Positions 1-5,317 of a stretch of DNA of 6,607 nt are shown piece after piece. The notes below the pieces were generated by a model that saw only the letters and a program-made list of their open reading frames with translations, was not told where the DNA came from and did not search any database. Origin of the DNA: Rhodospirillales bacterium (GTDB taxonomy: Bacteria; Pseudomonadota; Alphaproteobacteria; UBA9219). The stretch is taken from the NCBI GenBank assembly GCA_015654915.1, contig JAATFY010000124.1:1-6607 (forward strand). The letters run 5' to 3'. The stretch's first letter is position 1, and every line of letters begins with the position of its first letter. The position numbers and the translations under genes were made by a program.

Positions 1-558
1 CGGATAATACACCAGATAGCCGCCTTCCAGCGGACACAGGCAGGTATCGAGATGATAAAATTGCGGATTGACCAGGCGTAATCCAATAGTGCGGCGCTTG
101 AAGGTTTTTTCCAGAAGCGGCGGGGCGGCCTCATCGGAACGTACCCCGTATCCGGCCCAGATAAGCGGCTGGCCGCGATCCAGCAGCGCATCGCCGGCGC
201 CTTCGAACAAGACATCCTCGGGCCACGGAAGAATCTCGAAACCGTTTTGTTCGAACCAGCTACGAAAGAAAGGTTCTTCGCCGCGCCGCTCCCGCGGACG
301 AAAACGGCTGACCACCACCTTTTTATCCAGAACCATTCCCGCATTGGCGCTGAAAACCATGTCCGGCAACCCCGCCTGCGGCGGCACGAAAACCAGTCCG
401 GCCTGTTTTTCCAGCGCAAGCTTCAGATTCTCCCATTGCCGCTTGGCGCGCACGGCATCGATGGCGCCAAGCCCCGCCGCCATCCATGGATTGATGACGT
501 AATCGACGCCGAAATAATCCGGCGCGCACATAAGGAATTTTTGTTTGACGGACGACAT
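1..558 (-). CDS. Arginine dihydrolase (ArgZ)-like guanidine-group hydrolase, C-terminus outside window
   Basis: The gene starts at ATG 558-556 and stays open for 186 codons to the left edge, so the C-terminal part is missing. The protein belongs to the amidinotransferase / dimethylargininase / arginine deiminase superfamily (five-bladed propeller hydrolases acting on guanidine groups). Visible signatures are an N-terminal FLMCAPDYFGVDYVINPWM block (residues 8-26), MVFSANAG (67-74, Asn72), FEGAGDALLD (118-127) and FYHLDTCLCPL (167-177, candidate catalytic His169). These blocks resemble the arginine dihydrolase ArgZ of cyanobacteria (arginine to ornithine, ammonia and CO2) more than classical ArcA, and the Asn after 'SA' sits where ArgZ has its specificity Asn. 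Dimethylargininase or an uncharacterised amidinotransferase-fold hydrolase remain alternatives. The catalytic Cys lies near the C-terminus in this family and cannot be seen here. No signal peptide is present, so it is probably cytosolic. It follows the upstream unknown gene by 10 bases with no clear Shine-Dalgarno, which suggests co-transcription. Confidence 0.85.
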   Translation of the reverse strand, partial: MSSVKQKFLMCAPDYFGVDYVINPWMAAGLGAIDAVRAKRQWENLKLALEKQAGLVFVPPQAGLPDMVFSANAGMVLDKKVVVSRFRPRERRGEEPFFRSWFEQNGFEILPWPEDVLFEGAGDALLDRGQPLIWAGYGVRSDEAAPPLLEKTFKRRTIGLRLVNPQFYHLDTCLCPLEGGYLVYYP

Positions 559-568
559 GTGGTTTTGG

Positions 569-1405
569 TCAGGCAGCTTCCAGAATCATGCCTGATGCTA
601 CCGGTGTTCTCGCATGCGGTACATGGGCTTCATCACCATAAGAATCACGCCTGCGATCAAGAGGCGCAAACTCGTCGCGGGCGCGGGCGAACATAAGCGC
701 CGTTTCTGCGCGCGGCACATAATATACGCCTTTTCGCGCTCTTTGGGCTTTGGCGTTCCTTTCTATCTCGTTGGCGATCAGAACCGGCCACGGGCAAAGA
801 TATCGTATCGGCGAAAAAGGCCCTCCTCCCGCGCGGCCCATGGAAGTCGCGTAAGTGCCGCAATTCGCCGCTGCCAAACCTATAATCTGGTAAAGCCGTT
901 CATCATCGTTCATCCATCTGTTCATTTCCCGCTCGGTCTCCAGAAACTGGCGGTCGGTCATGGTGACGATGAGATGGGAATCAGCGTAGCGCCATGCTTC
1001 GTTACAGATTTCGCCGGCCACGCGTTTCCGCAAATTAACATCCAGCACTTTTTGCCAATCCGGTTTGTTGACGAGGCCCGTGAAATCCAGCTTGTCTTTT
1101 TCATCCACGACAGGATGGATCAGGCGGATTTCCCCTTCTTCATACTTGCTGACGAAACATTTGGGACCGAAGGCCGTGGTGACAGGAGCCTTGTCCGGAT
1201 GCCGCAGAGTTACGTTCACATGGGTGAAGTTCTTTTCTTCCCGCACGATGCCGTCGCCGTGAACAACCCACAAACTTTGCGGAAGATCAAAATGGAAAAT
1301 GATCTGGGGATGATCGCTTAGTTTGGGAACGAGAGAAAGAGGCGGTATAGGCGGCAATTCGCCTTGTGGTGGTATGCGGAAATCAAAAAGACTTTGAAGA
1401 TCCAT
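569..1405 (-). CDS. Conserved-looking hypothetical protein, 278 aa
   Basis: I do not recognise this family. ATG 1405-1403 is the only standard start: a TGA lies in frame a few codons upstream, and no clear Shine-Dalgarno precedes the ATG. The protein is soluble-looking, with no signal peptide or transmembrane segment. Residues 11-28 are proline-rich. The middle (about 35-155) alternates short hydrophobic and charged stretches as in a beta-rich alpha/beta fold. A conspicuous glycine/cysteine block lies at about 177-207 (AAANCGTYATSMGRAGGGPF, then SPIRYLCPWP). The last 50 residues are rich in Arg/Asp and look less ordered. Cysteines occur at 83, 134, 182 and 204, with no CxxC. The coding frame reads like a natural protein, whereas the overlapping plus-strand frame at 614-1321 does not. 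It lies 65 bases after the DUF3501 gene and 10 bases before the ArgZ-like gene, so the tighter link is to arginine/guanidine metabolism. Confidence 0.75.
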   Translation of the reverse strand: MDLQSLFDFRIPPQGELPPIPPLSLVPKLSDHPQIIFHFDLPQSLWVVHGDGIVREEKNFTHVNVTLRHPDKAPVTTAFGPKCFVSKYEEGEIRLIHPVVDEKDKLDFTGLVNKPDWQKVLDVNLRKRVAGEICNEAWRYADSHLIVTMTDRQFLETEREMNRWMNDDERLYQIIGLAAANCGTYATSMGRAGGGPFSPIRYLCPWPVLIANEIERNAKAQRARKGVYYVPRAETALMFARARDEFAPLDRRRDSYGDEAHVPHARTPVASGMILEAA

Positions 1406-1410
1406 GCCGG

Positions 1411-1444
1411 AAAAACCCGCTATCGCCGCGAATCACGCAGCGAC
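1411..1444 (-). other. Candidate hairpin between DUF3501 gene and unknown gene
   Basis: Read on the minus strand, CGCTGCG (1442-1436) can pair with CGCGGCG (1430-1424) across a five-base loop, with one G-U pair, and the stem can grow by one or two pairs outward. A run of five T (1415-1411) follows, but only after an eight-base gap, so this is not a textbook intrinsic terminator. It could weaken read-through from the rubrerythrin/Fe-S/DUF3501 set into the two downstream genes, or it could be chance in GC-rich DNA. Confidence 0.3.
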
Positions 1445-1470
1445 CTTACGCAGGCAAGGTTATCGAAAGA

Positions 1471-2055
1471 TTAATCGAAATCGCGGGTAAGTTCTTGCTT
1501 GATTGGTGGCGACAGGATCGCCATGTGTCCATAATTCGGATGCGTGATGGCGAGCGTCACTTCGGTTTCCGGCGCGCGGAATATTTTTATTTGCGCATCC
1601 GTAAAAGGAAAATGCACGAACTGGACCGACGACGCCTTGCCTTCGGCCGATGTGTAATCGAGGTCCTGCTCGGCCTTTCCGGCTATCTTTTCGTTTCCGA
1701 AACGTAATTCCATCGTGTTTTCGACGCCGCCCAAGGCCGCCAGCACCCGCGCGCGTGTCGCGGCATCCGGTATTTCGAACATGACCGTAGCGGTCAATTC
1801 GCTCCCGTTGGGGATCAGAGGATTATAGGCGCGCAATTCGTCAACCAACTGTTCGTCGCCGCCTTTTTCGATACGCAGCATTTCCTGCACCTGCAGCCAT
1901 ATGGTGTCGTAGTTTTCAAAATAAAAGGCGGCGTAAGGGCCGACCGGCACGCGCCGGTTCTGTTTCAACGCGCTGATGGCCGCGCGTTTTTCGTCGCGGA
2001 CGCGCGCGTAATCTTCGGGCGACAGGATGTCGGCGGCGGTTACCTGGTGTTTCAT
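1471..2055 (-). CDS. DUF3501 family protein
   Basis: The protein has 194 residues, close to what I recall as the usual length of DUF3501 (PF12007). Recognisable family blocks are RRVPVGPYAAFYFENYDTIW (34-53), LQVQEMLRIE (54-63), YNPLIPNGSELTATVMFEI (77-95) and the C-terminal VQFVHFPFTDAQIKIFR (144-160) followed by a THPNYGHMAIL block (171-181). Its function is not established. The start is ATG 2055-2053: it overlaps the Fe-S gene stop as ATGA and is preceded by a strong GGGAGGT site about four bases away. An upstream in-frame start at 2187 would bury most of an Arg/His-rich non-homologous stretch inside the Fe-S gene and is rejected. The protein has no cysteines or signal peptide and is probably a cytosolic partner of the Fe-S protein, to which it is translationally coupled. 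Confidence 0.93.
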   Translation of the reverse strand: MKHQVTAADILSPEDYARVRDEKRAAISALKQNRRVPVGPYAAFYFENYDTIWLQVQEMLRIEKGGDEQLVDELRAYNPLIPNGSELTATVMFEIPDAATRARVLAALGGVENTMELRFGNEKIAGKAEQDLDYTSAEGKASSVQFVHFPFTDAQIKIFRAPETEVTLAITHPNYGHMAILSPPIKQELTRDFD

Positions 2056-3410
2056 GCTACCTCCCGCGTGATGCCGTAGCTCATGGCAAAAATTTCGATC
2101 GGATGCCATGCGCGCGGCGCCGTTTTCGGCGCGGCACCGCCCAATCTTTCTACGCCCTGCACGATGTGCATGGCGGCCAGCGGGCATTCTGACGCCACAA
2201 AAGCCGGCTGCTGCTTTTCCTCGGCTTCTTTCAATACCGCGGCGGCTTTAGTCGCGACGGGCTTGCCGACTTTCAGCGCCACTTCGAAATTGTCTTTCTT
2301 TACGCCCCACGAACCGCCATGCCCCGAGCAACGCTCCAGCACCGTGATATTGTCCGCCTGCGGTAAAAGCCGCAGCATATCGGCGGCCTTGGCGCCCATA
2401 TTCTGCGCGCGCGCGTGGCATGCAAGATGCAGGGCGACGGAACCCGCCAAAGGTTTCATGCCGGAGGCCAGCCCGTGCCGTTTGGCGATATCGACGATGT
2501 ATTCCGTGAGATCGAATGTCGCCTGCGCGAGTTTTTCGATCAGACCATAGGCCGGATCGTTTTTCGGCACCAAGAGCGGCCATTCGAGCTTCAACATCAG
2601 GGCGCAACTCGGCACCAGCGCGATAACATCGTAGCCGCCTTCAATATATTTCTGCATGTCGCTGGCGACCTTGCGGGCATTCTCCACTACCTGCGCGATG
2701 TTGCCCTGTTCAAGCTGCGGCATGCCGCAACAGGCGGGATAGACCACATCCGCCGCCACGCCGTTTTTCGCCAATACTTTCCGCGCGATCATACCGAGAT
2801 CGGGATCGTTGTAGTTCATCGAACAGGTGGCATAGATCACGGCTTTGCGCTGGCCATAGGCGGGCGCGTCTTTGCTGACTTCGGCCGCTTCATCCTTGGC
2901 GCGCGCGACAAAGGTTTTGGAGGCATATTTCGGCAAGGCCGCCTCGTGATGCAATCCGGCAACTGTTTCCAGAACCGGCCGCGTCAGCTTGTTGTCGGTC
3001 GACGTCGCCCAGTTGGCGAGCGGCGCCACGAATTTTGCAATCTCGCCGTTGCGGTCGGTCTTGGTCAGCTCCCGGTCGACCAGCGGGACCTCGCCCTTTT
3101 TCATTTCGACGGCGCGGTAACGCAGCATCAGATGCGGAAAATCGAGATTGAATTCATGCGGCGGCACATAAGGGCATTTCGTCATGAAGCACATGTCGCA
3201 AAGCGTGCAGGCATCGGCGACTTTCTTGAAATCGGACGATTTCACGTCGTGCAATTCGCCCGACGGCGTTGCGTCGATGAGGTCGAACAGGCGCGGAAAG
3301 GAATCGCACAGATTGAAGCAGCGTCGGCAGCCATGGCAGATCTCGAACACGCGGCGCAGTTCGGTATCGAGCGCCGCCTCATTGTAGAAGTCGGGATTTT
3401 GCCAGTCCAC
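2052..3410 (-). CDS. Heterodisulfide reductase/GlpC-type Fe-S protein with CCG domains
   Basis: This is a putative electron-transfer or redox protein. With the GTG start used here (3410-3408) it has 452 residues. The N-terminal ferredoxin-like part carries two [4Fe-4S] motifs: C25-x2-C28-x2-C31-x3-C35 and C68-x2-C71-x2-C74-x4-C79-P. Two CCG-like halves follow: C196, C227-C228-G and C269, then C331, C361-S-G-H and C409. The second half thus has CSGHGG where canonical HdrB/GlpC proteins have CCG. No membrane segment or signal peptide is visible, so a cytosolic or membrane-peripheral location is likely. The substrate and electron partners are unknown. It lies between rubrerythrin (98-base gap with a candidate terminator) and DUF3501 (ATGA overlap), an arrangement I know from other Alphaproteobacteria. 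The start is doubtful: no Shine-Dalgarno precedes the GTG, and the frame continues upstream as LKREGSLHAPIRHPVDW, which looks like genuine family sequence but has no ATG/GTG/TTG before the in-frame TAA at 3476-3474. Confidence 0.93.
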   Translation of the reverse strand: MDWQNPDFYNEAALDTELRRVFEICHGCRRCFNLCDSFPRLFDLIDATPSGELHDVKSSDFKKVADACTLCDMCFMTKCPYVPPHEFNLDFPHLMLRYRAVEMKKGEVPLVDRELTKTDRNGEIAKFVAPLANWATSTDNKLTRPVLETVAGLHHEAALPKYASKTFVARAKDEAAEVSKDAPAYGQRKAVIYATCSMNYNDPDLGMIARKVLAKNGVAADVVYPACCGMPQLEQGNIAQVVENARKVASDMQKYIEGGYDVIALVPSCALMLKLEWPLLVPKNDPAYGLIEKLAQATFDLTEYIVDIAKRHGLASGMKPLAGSVALHLACHARAQNMGAKAADMLRLLPQADNITVLERCSGHGGSWGVKKDNFEVALKVGKPVATKAAAVLKEAEEKQQPAFVASECPLAAMHIVQGVERLGGAAPKTAPRAWHPIEIFAMSYGITREVA

Positions 3411-3487
3411 CGGATGGCGGATAGGCGCATGGAGGCTGCCTTCGCGCTTAAGAGGGCCGTCCGTCGTTAGCGGTTAATCGTCGTCAG

Positions 3488-3510
3488 AAAGAAAAACGCG
3501 GAACGCGTTC
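3488..3510 (-). terminator. Candidate Rho-independent terminator after rubrerythrin
   Basis: On the minus strand AACGCG-TTC-CGCGTT (3509-3495) forms a six-base-pair stem with a three-base loop. One more G-U pair is possible, and a T-rich tract (TTTTTCTTT including the end of the stem) follows directly. The hairpin begins on the last base of the rubrerythrin stop codon. It is compact and would probably act as a partial terminator, giving more rubrerythrin than Fe-S/DUF3501 transcript, since no other promoter for the Fe-S gene is obvious in the 98-base gap. Confidence 0.6.
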
Positions 3511-3937
3511 AGGACGGTTTCTTGACCTCGTCGAGCGCCTTCTGGAAACGTCCGGCATGCGACTTCTCGGCCTTGGCCAAGGTCTCGAACCATTCGGCGA
3601 TTTCCGTAAAGCCTTCGTCGCGCGCGGTGCGGGCCATGCCCGGATACATGTCGGTGTATTCGTGCGTTTCGCCGTGGATCGCGGCGGCCAGATTATCCGT
3701 TGTCTTGCCGATCGGCTTGCCGGTCGCAGGATCGCCGACGGCTTCCAGATATTCAAGATGCCCGTGCGCGTGGCCGGTTTCGCCTTCCGCCGTCGAGCGG
3801 AATACGGCGGCGGTGTCGTTATAGCCTTCCACGTCCGCTTTCTGGGCGAAATAAAGGTAACGGCGGTTGGCCTGGCTTTCGCCGGAAAAAGCGTCTTTCA
3901 GATTCTGTACGGTCTTGCTGCCCTTGAGCGATGCCAT
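3509..3937 (-). CDS. Rubrerythrin-family diiron protein (no rubredoxin domain)
   Basis: This is a non-haem diiron protein, probably a cytosolic NAD(P)H-linked peroxidase that removes hydrogen peroxide. The 142-residue four-helix ferritin-like domain keeps the full ligand set at nearly the same positions as Desulfovibrio rubrerythrin: E20 (FSGES), E53-x2-H56 (ETGH), E90-x2-E93 (GETHEY) and E124-x2-H127 (EKSH). It has no cysteine at all, so the C-terminal rubredoxin [Fe(SCys)4] domain of classical rubrerythrin is absent, and electrons must come from a separate donor. The neighbouring Fe-S protein is an obvious candidate, by inference only. ATG 3937-3935 is preceded by GGAGG six bases upstream. 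The gene has its own near-consensus promoter carrying an Irr-like palindrome, and a terminator-like hairpin overlaps its stop codon. The irr gene lies 85 bases upstream on the same strand. Confidence 0.95.
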   Translation of the reverse strand: MASLKGSKTVQNLKDAFSGESQANRRYLYFAQKADVEGYNDTAAVFRSTAEGETGHAHGHLEYLEAVGDPATGKPIGKTTDNLAAAIHGETHEYTDMYPGMARTARDEGFTEIAEWFETLAKAEKSHAGRFQKALDEVKKPS

Positions 3938-3976
3938 GAGAGGCCTCCATAGTTGGACAAAAACGGATACGGCTTC

Positions 3977-4004
3977 ATTTTAGAATTATTCTAAATTATG
4001 TCAA
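3977..4004 (-). promoter_or_regulatory. Sigma70-type promoter of rubrerythrin
   Basis: On the minus strand there is a perfect TTGACA (-35, 4004-3999), a 16-base spacer and TAAAAT (-10, 3982-3977, five of six consensus bases). The predicted transcript start is near 3970, giving a leader of about 33 bases before the ATG with its GGAGG site. This AT-rich patch stands out from the GC-rich surroundings and lies just inside the irr/rubrerythrin gap. It would drive rubrerythrin, and the genes beyond it by read-through, independently of irr. Confidence 0.75.
3979..3995. promoter_or_regulatory. Irr-box-like operator over the rubrerythrin promoter
   Basis: TTTAGAATTATTCTAAA is a perfect inverted repeat with seven-base arms and a three-base centre. 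It resembles the iron control element (Irr box) described for alphaproteobacterial Irr, and more loosely PerR-type Fur-family boxes. It overlaps the last four bases of the -10 element and most of the -10/-35 spacer, so a bound regulator would block RNA polymerase. With irr as the adjacent gene, the simplest reading is repression of the iron-using rubrerythrin under iron limitation. Binding by Irr specifically is an inference; another Fur-family protein could use the site. Confidence 0.75.
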
Positions 4005-4022
4005 GCGGCTTATGAAAGGCGC

Positions 4023-4445
4023 CTAGCGGGCGGCTGCACGCAGGCGGATGATGACGTCCACGCGGTCCAGTTTCCGGCCCGGCGGCGTCTTGGGCAGACG
4101 CGCGATATGGATATTGTCGGCGGGAATATCGTGCAATTCGCCGGTAGCCTCATCAAAGAAATGATGATGGTTGCCGATATTGGTATCGAAATAAACGCGG
4201 TTCGAATCGATCATGACTTCATGCAAAAGGCCCGCAGCCGTGAACTGATGCAAGGTGTTGTAAACCGTCGCCAAAGCCACGCGGGCCTTGGTTTTACGCA
4301 CGGCGGCATGAATTTGTTCCGCCGTCATATGCTTGTCGCAACCGTCGAACAAAAGCGCGGCCAAAGCCGTACGCTGCCGCGTCGGACGGATGCCGGCGGC
4401 TTGCAAAATCGCTTCGGGATGGCCATGCTGCTTTTTGGCTTTCAT
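4023..4445 (-). CDS. irr: Iron response regulator Irr (Fur family)
   Basis: This is a cytosolic dimeric transcription regulator that senses iron through haem status and controls iron-using and iron-acquiring genes. It has 140 residues from ATG 4445-4443. The winged-helix DNA-binding domain spans about residues 12-85, with GIRPTRQRTALAALLF (18-33) and the recognition helix region ALATVYNTLHQFTAAGLL (57-74). Typical Irr blocks follow: VYFDTN (84-89), HHHFFDE (93-99), the HHH stretch implicated in haem/metal binding, HDIPADNI (105-112) and RVDVIIRLR (128-136). The only Cys is C36 in GCDKH; the CxxC zinc pairs of Fur are absent, as expected for Irr. The Cys-Pro haem regulatory motif of Bradyrhizobium Irr is also absent. 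A TTG start ten codons upstream (4475) would add GTIIRHNRHM, but it has no Shine-Dalgarno and is less likely. It diverges from the djlA-like gene and shares strand with the rubrerythrin it probably regulates. Confidence 0.95.
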   Translation of the reverse strand: MKAKKQHGHPEAILQAAGIRPTRQRTALAALLFDGCDKHMTAEQIHAAVRKTKARVALATVYNTLHQFTAAGLLHEVMIDSNRVYFDTNIGNHHHFFDEATGELHDIPADNIHIARLPKTPPGRKLDRVDVIIRLRAAAR

Positions 4446-4460
4446 GTGCCGATTATGCCT

Positions 4461-4466
4461 TATAAT
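4461..4466 (+). promoter_or_regulatory. Possible -10 element for the djlA-amidase unit
   Basis: A perfect TATAAT lies 60 bases before the djlA ATG, the only such hexamer in the irr/djlA gap. No good -35 is found at normal spacing: TTGGCT at 4435-4440 leaves 20 bases. Because the hexamer is nearly self-complementary, the same patch gives TATAAG on the minus strand, so it could serve either divergent gene. Confidence 0.35.
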
Positions 4467-4492
4467 CGTCCCCAAGAAAAGGGGATGATTAT
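4462..4492. repeat. Inverted repeat in the irr/djlA divergent gap
   Basis: ATAATCGTCCCC (4462-4473) and GGGGATGATTAT (4481-4492) form twelve-base arms around a seven-base centre, with one non-Watson-Crick position that becomes G-U in plus-strand RNA. It overlaps the possible TATAAT and, on the other strand, lies just upstream of the irr ATG. It could be an operator shared by the two divergent genes or an RNA stem in a leader. No U-tract follows on either strand, so it is not a terminator. It does not resemble the Irr-like box at 3979-3995. Confidence 0.55.
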
Positions 4493-4525
4493 CGTTTCAT
4501 CCTGAATTCCGGACGGCGGCAGCGC

Positions 4526-5317
4526 ATGAAACCGATTGCAGGCAAAGTGATGGGAAGCATACTGGGGCTGGCGGCGGCGGGGCCGCTCGGCGGCGCGCTC
4601 GGCTTTATCATCGGCCATGTCCATGATCTTCACCGCGAATCCGGCAACGATAACGCATGGTCGAGCCTGTCCGGTTATTACAATGATTTCGCCGGCAATG
4701 TGCAGCAGGCGACCTTTACCATGGGTGTCATCGTTCTGGGCGCCAAGATGGCCAAGGCCGACGGCCGCGTCACCCGCGCCGAAATCGCAGCTTTCAAGCG
4801 CGTGTTTCAGGTCAAGCCCGCGCAGGAAGCCATGATCGGCCGGTTGTTCGATCAGGCGCGGCAAAGCGCGCAGGGTTTCGAGCCTTACGCCTTCCAGCTG
4901 GCGCAAACTTTTCCGCGTTCGGTTCTGGAAGAAATCCTCGGCGGGTTGTTCATCATCGCGGCCGCCGACAGCGCAGGCCTCAGCCCCGCCGAAATGCAGT
5001 TCCTGAGACGCGTCGGCGGTATTTTCAATTTCGATGCCAACGATTTTTCCCGCGCCGCCGCGCGCGCCGGCATCCATCTGCCCGGCACCGAAAAACCGCG
5101 CAACGAAACCCAGGAAAGCTACGCCATCCTTGGCCTGCGCGAGGAAGCATCAGTCGAAGAAATCAAGATTGCCTATCGCGCCCTGATCCGCGAACATCAT
5201 CCCGACAAGCTGGTGGCGCAGGGCATGCCGCCGGAATTCATCGCCACGGCCAACGAAAAAATGAAGCGCATCAACGTGGCTTACGATGCCGTCTGTAAAA
5301 TGAGAGGGATCAAGTAA
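4526..5317 (+). CDS. djlA: DjlA-type TerB/J-domain co-chaperone
   Basis: This is a J-domain protein that should stimulate a DnaK/Hsp70 ATPase, probably at the inner membrane. Its 263 residues begin with a hydrophobic, glycine/alanine-rich stretch (about 5-30, GSILGLAAAGPLGGALGFII) that could be one membrane helix or a membrane-associated segment. A TerB-like helical domain follows (about 61-172), including TFTMGVIVLGAKMAKADGRV (63-82) and GLFIIAAADSAGLS (140-153). After a short linker comes a C-terminal J domain (about 197-262) with YAILGL (199-204) and the essential HPD at 225-227 in REHHPDKLVAQG (222-233). This order matches E. coli DjlA. The start is ATG 4526, preceded only by a weak GGAC-like site. 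The stop TAA shares its last A with the ATG of the amidase gene, so the two are translationally coupled. Confidence 0.93.
   Translation: MKPIAGKVMGSILGLAAAGPLGGALGFIIGHVHDLHRESGNDNAWSSLSGYYNDFAGNVQQATFTMGVIVLGAKMAKADGRVTRAEIAAFKRVFQVKPAQEAMIGRLFDQARQSAQGFEPYAFQLAQTFPRSVLEEILGGLFIIAAADSAGLSPAEMQFLRRVGGIFNFDANDFSRAAARAGIHLPGTEKPRNETQESYAILGLREEASVEEIKIAYRALIREHHPDKLVAQGMPPEFIATANEKMKRINVAYDAVCKMRGIK

Noticed and set aside
614..1321. Plus-strand open frame of 235 codons
   Set aside because: It is antisense to the 278-residue gene, has no ribosome site and a scrambled composition. The minus-strand frame has better spacing with its neighbours.
2056..2187. N-terminal extension of DUF3501 to 2187
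   Set aside because: The extra 44 residues are antisense-like, Arg/His-rich and lie inside the Fe-S gene. The internal ATG has a strong Shine-Dalgarno and an ATGA overlap.
3242..3430. ATG at 3430 as a start near the Fe-S gene
   Set aside because: It is in a different frame from the cysteine motifs and yields an Arg-rich shadow peptide.
2415..3470. Long plus-strand open frame of 351 codons
   Set aside because: It lies wholly opposite the Fe-S gene, is rich in His/Arg/Phe as expected of an antisense frame of GC-rich DNA, and has no family motif. The minus strand carries perfect Fe-S cysteine motifs.
4446..4475. TTG start adding ten residues to Irr
   Set aside because: No Shine-Dalgarno precedes it, the added residues do not resemble Irr N-termini, and ATG 4445 gives a normal length. 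Not fully excluded.
4460..5077. Minus-strand open frame of 205 codons
   Set aside because: It is antisense to the TerB region of the DjlA-type gene, whose HPD motif and domain order leave no doubt about the strand.
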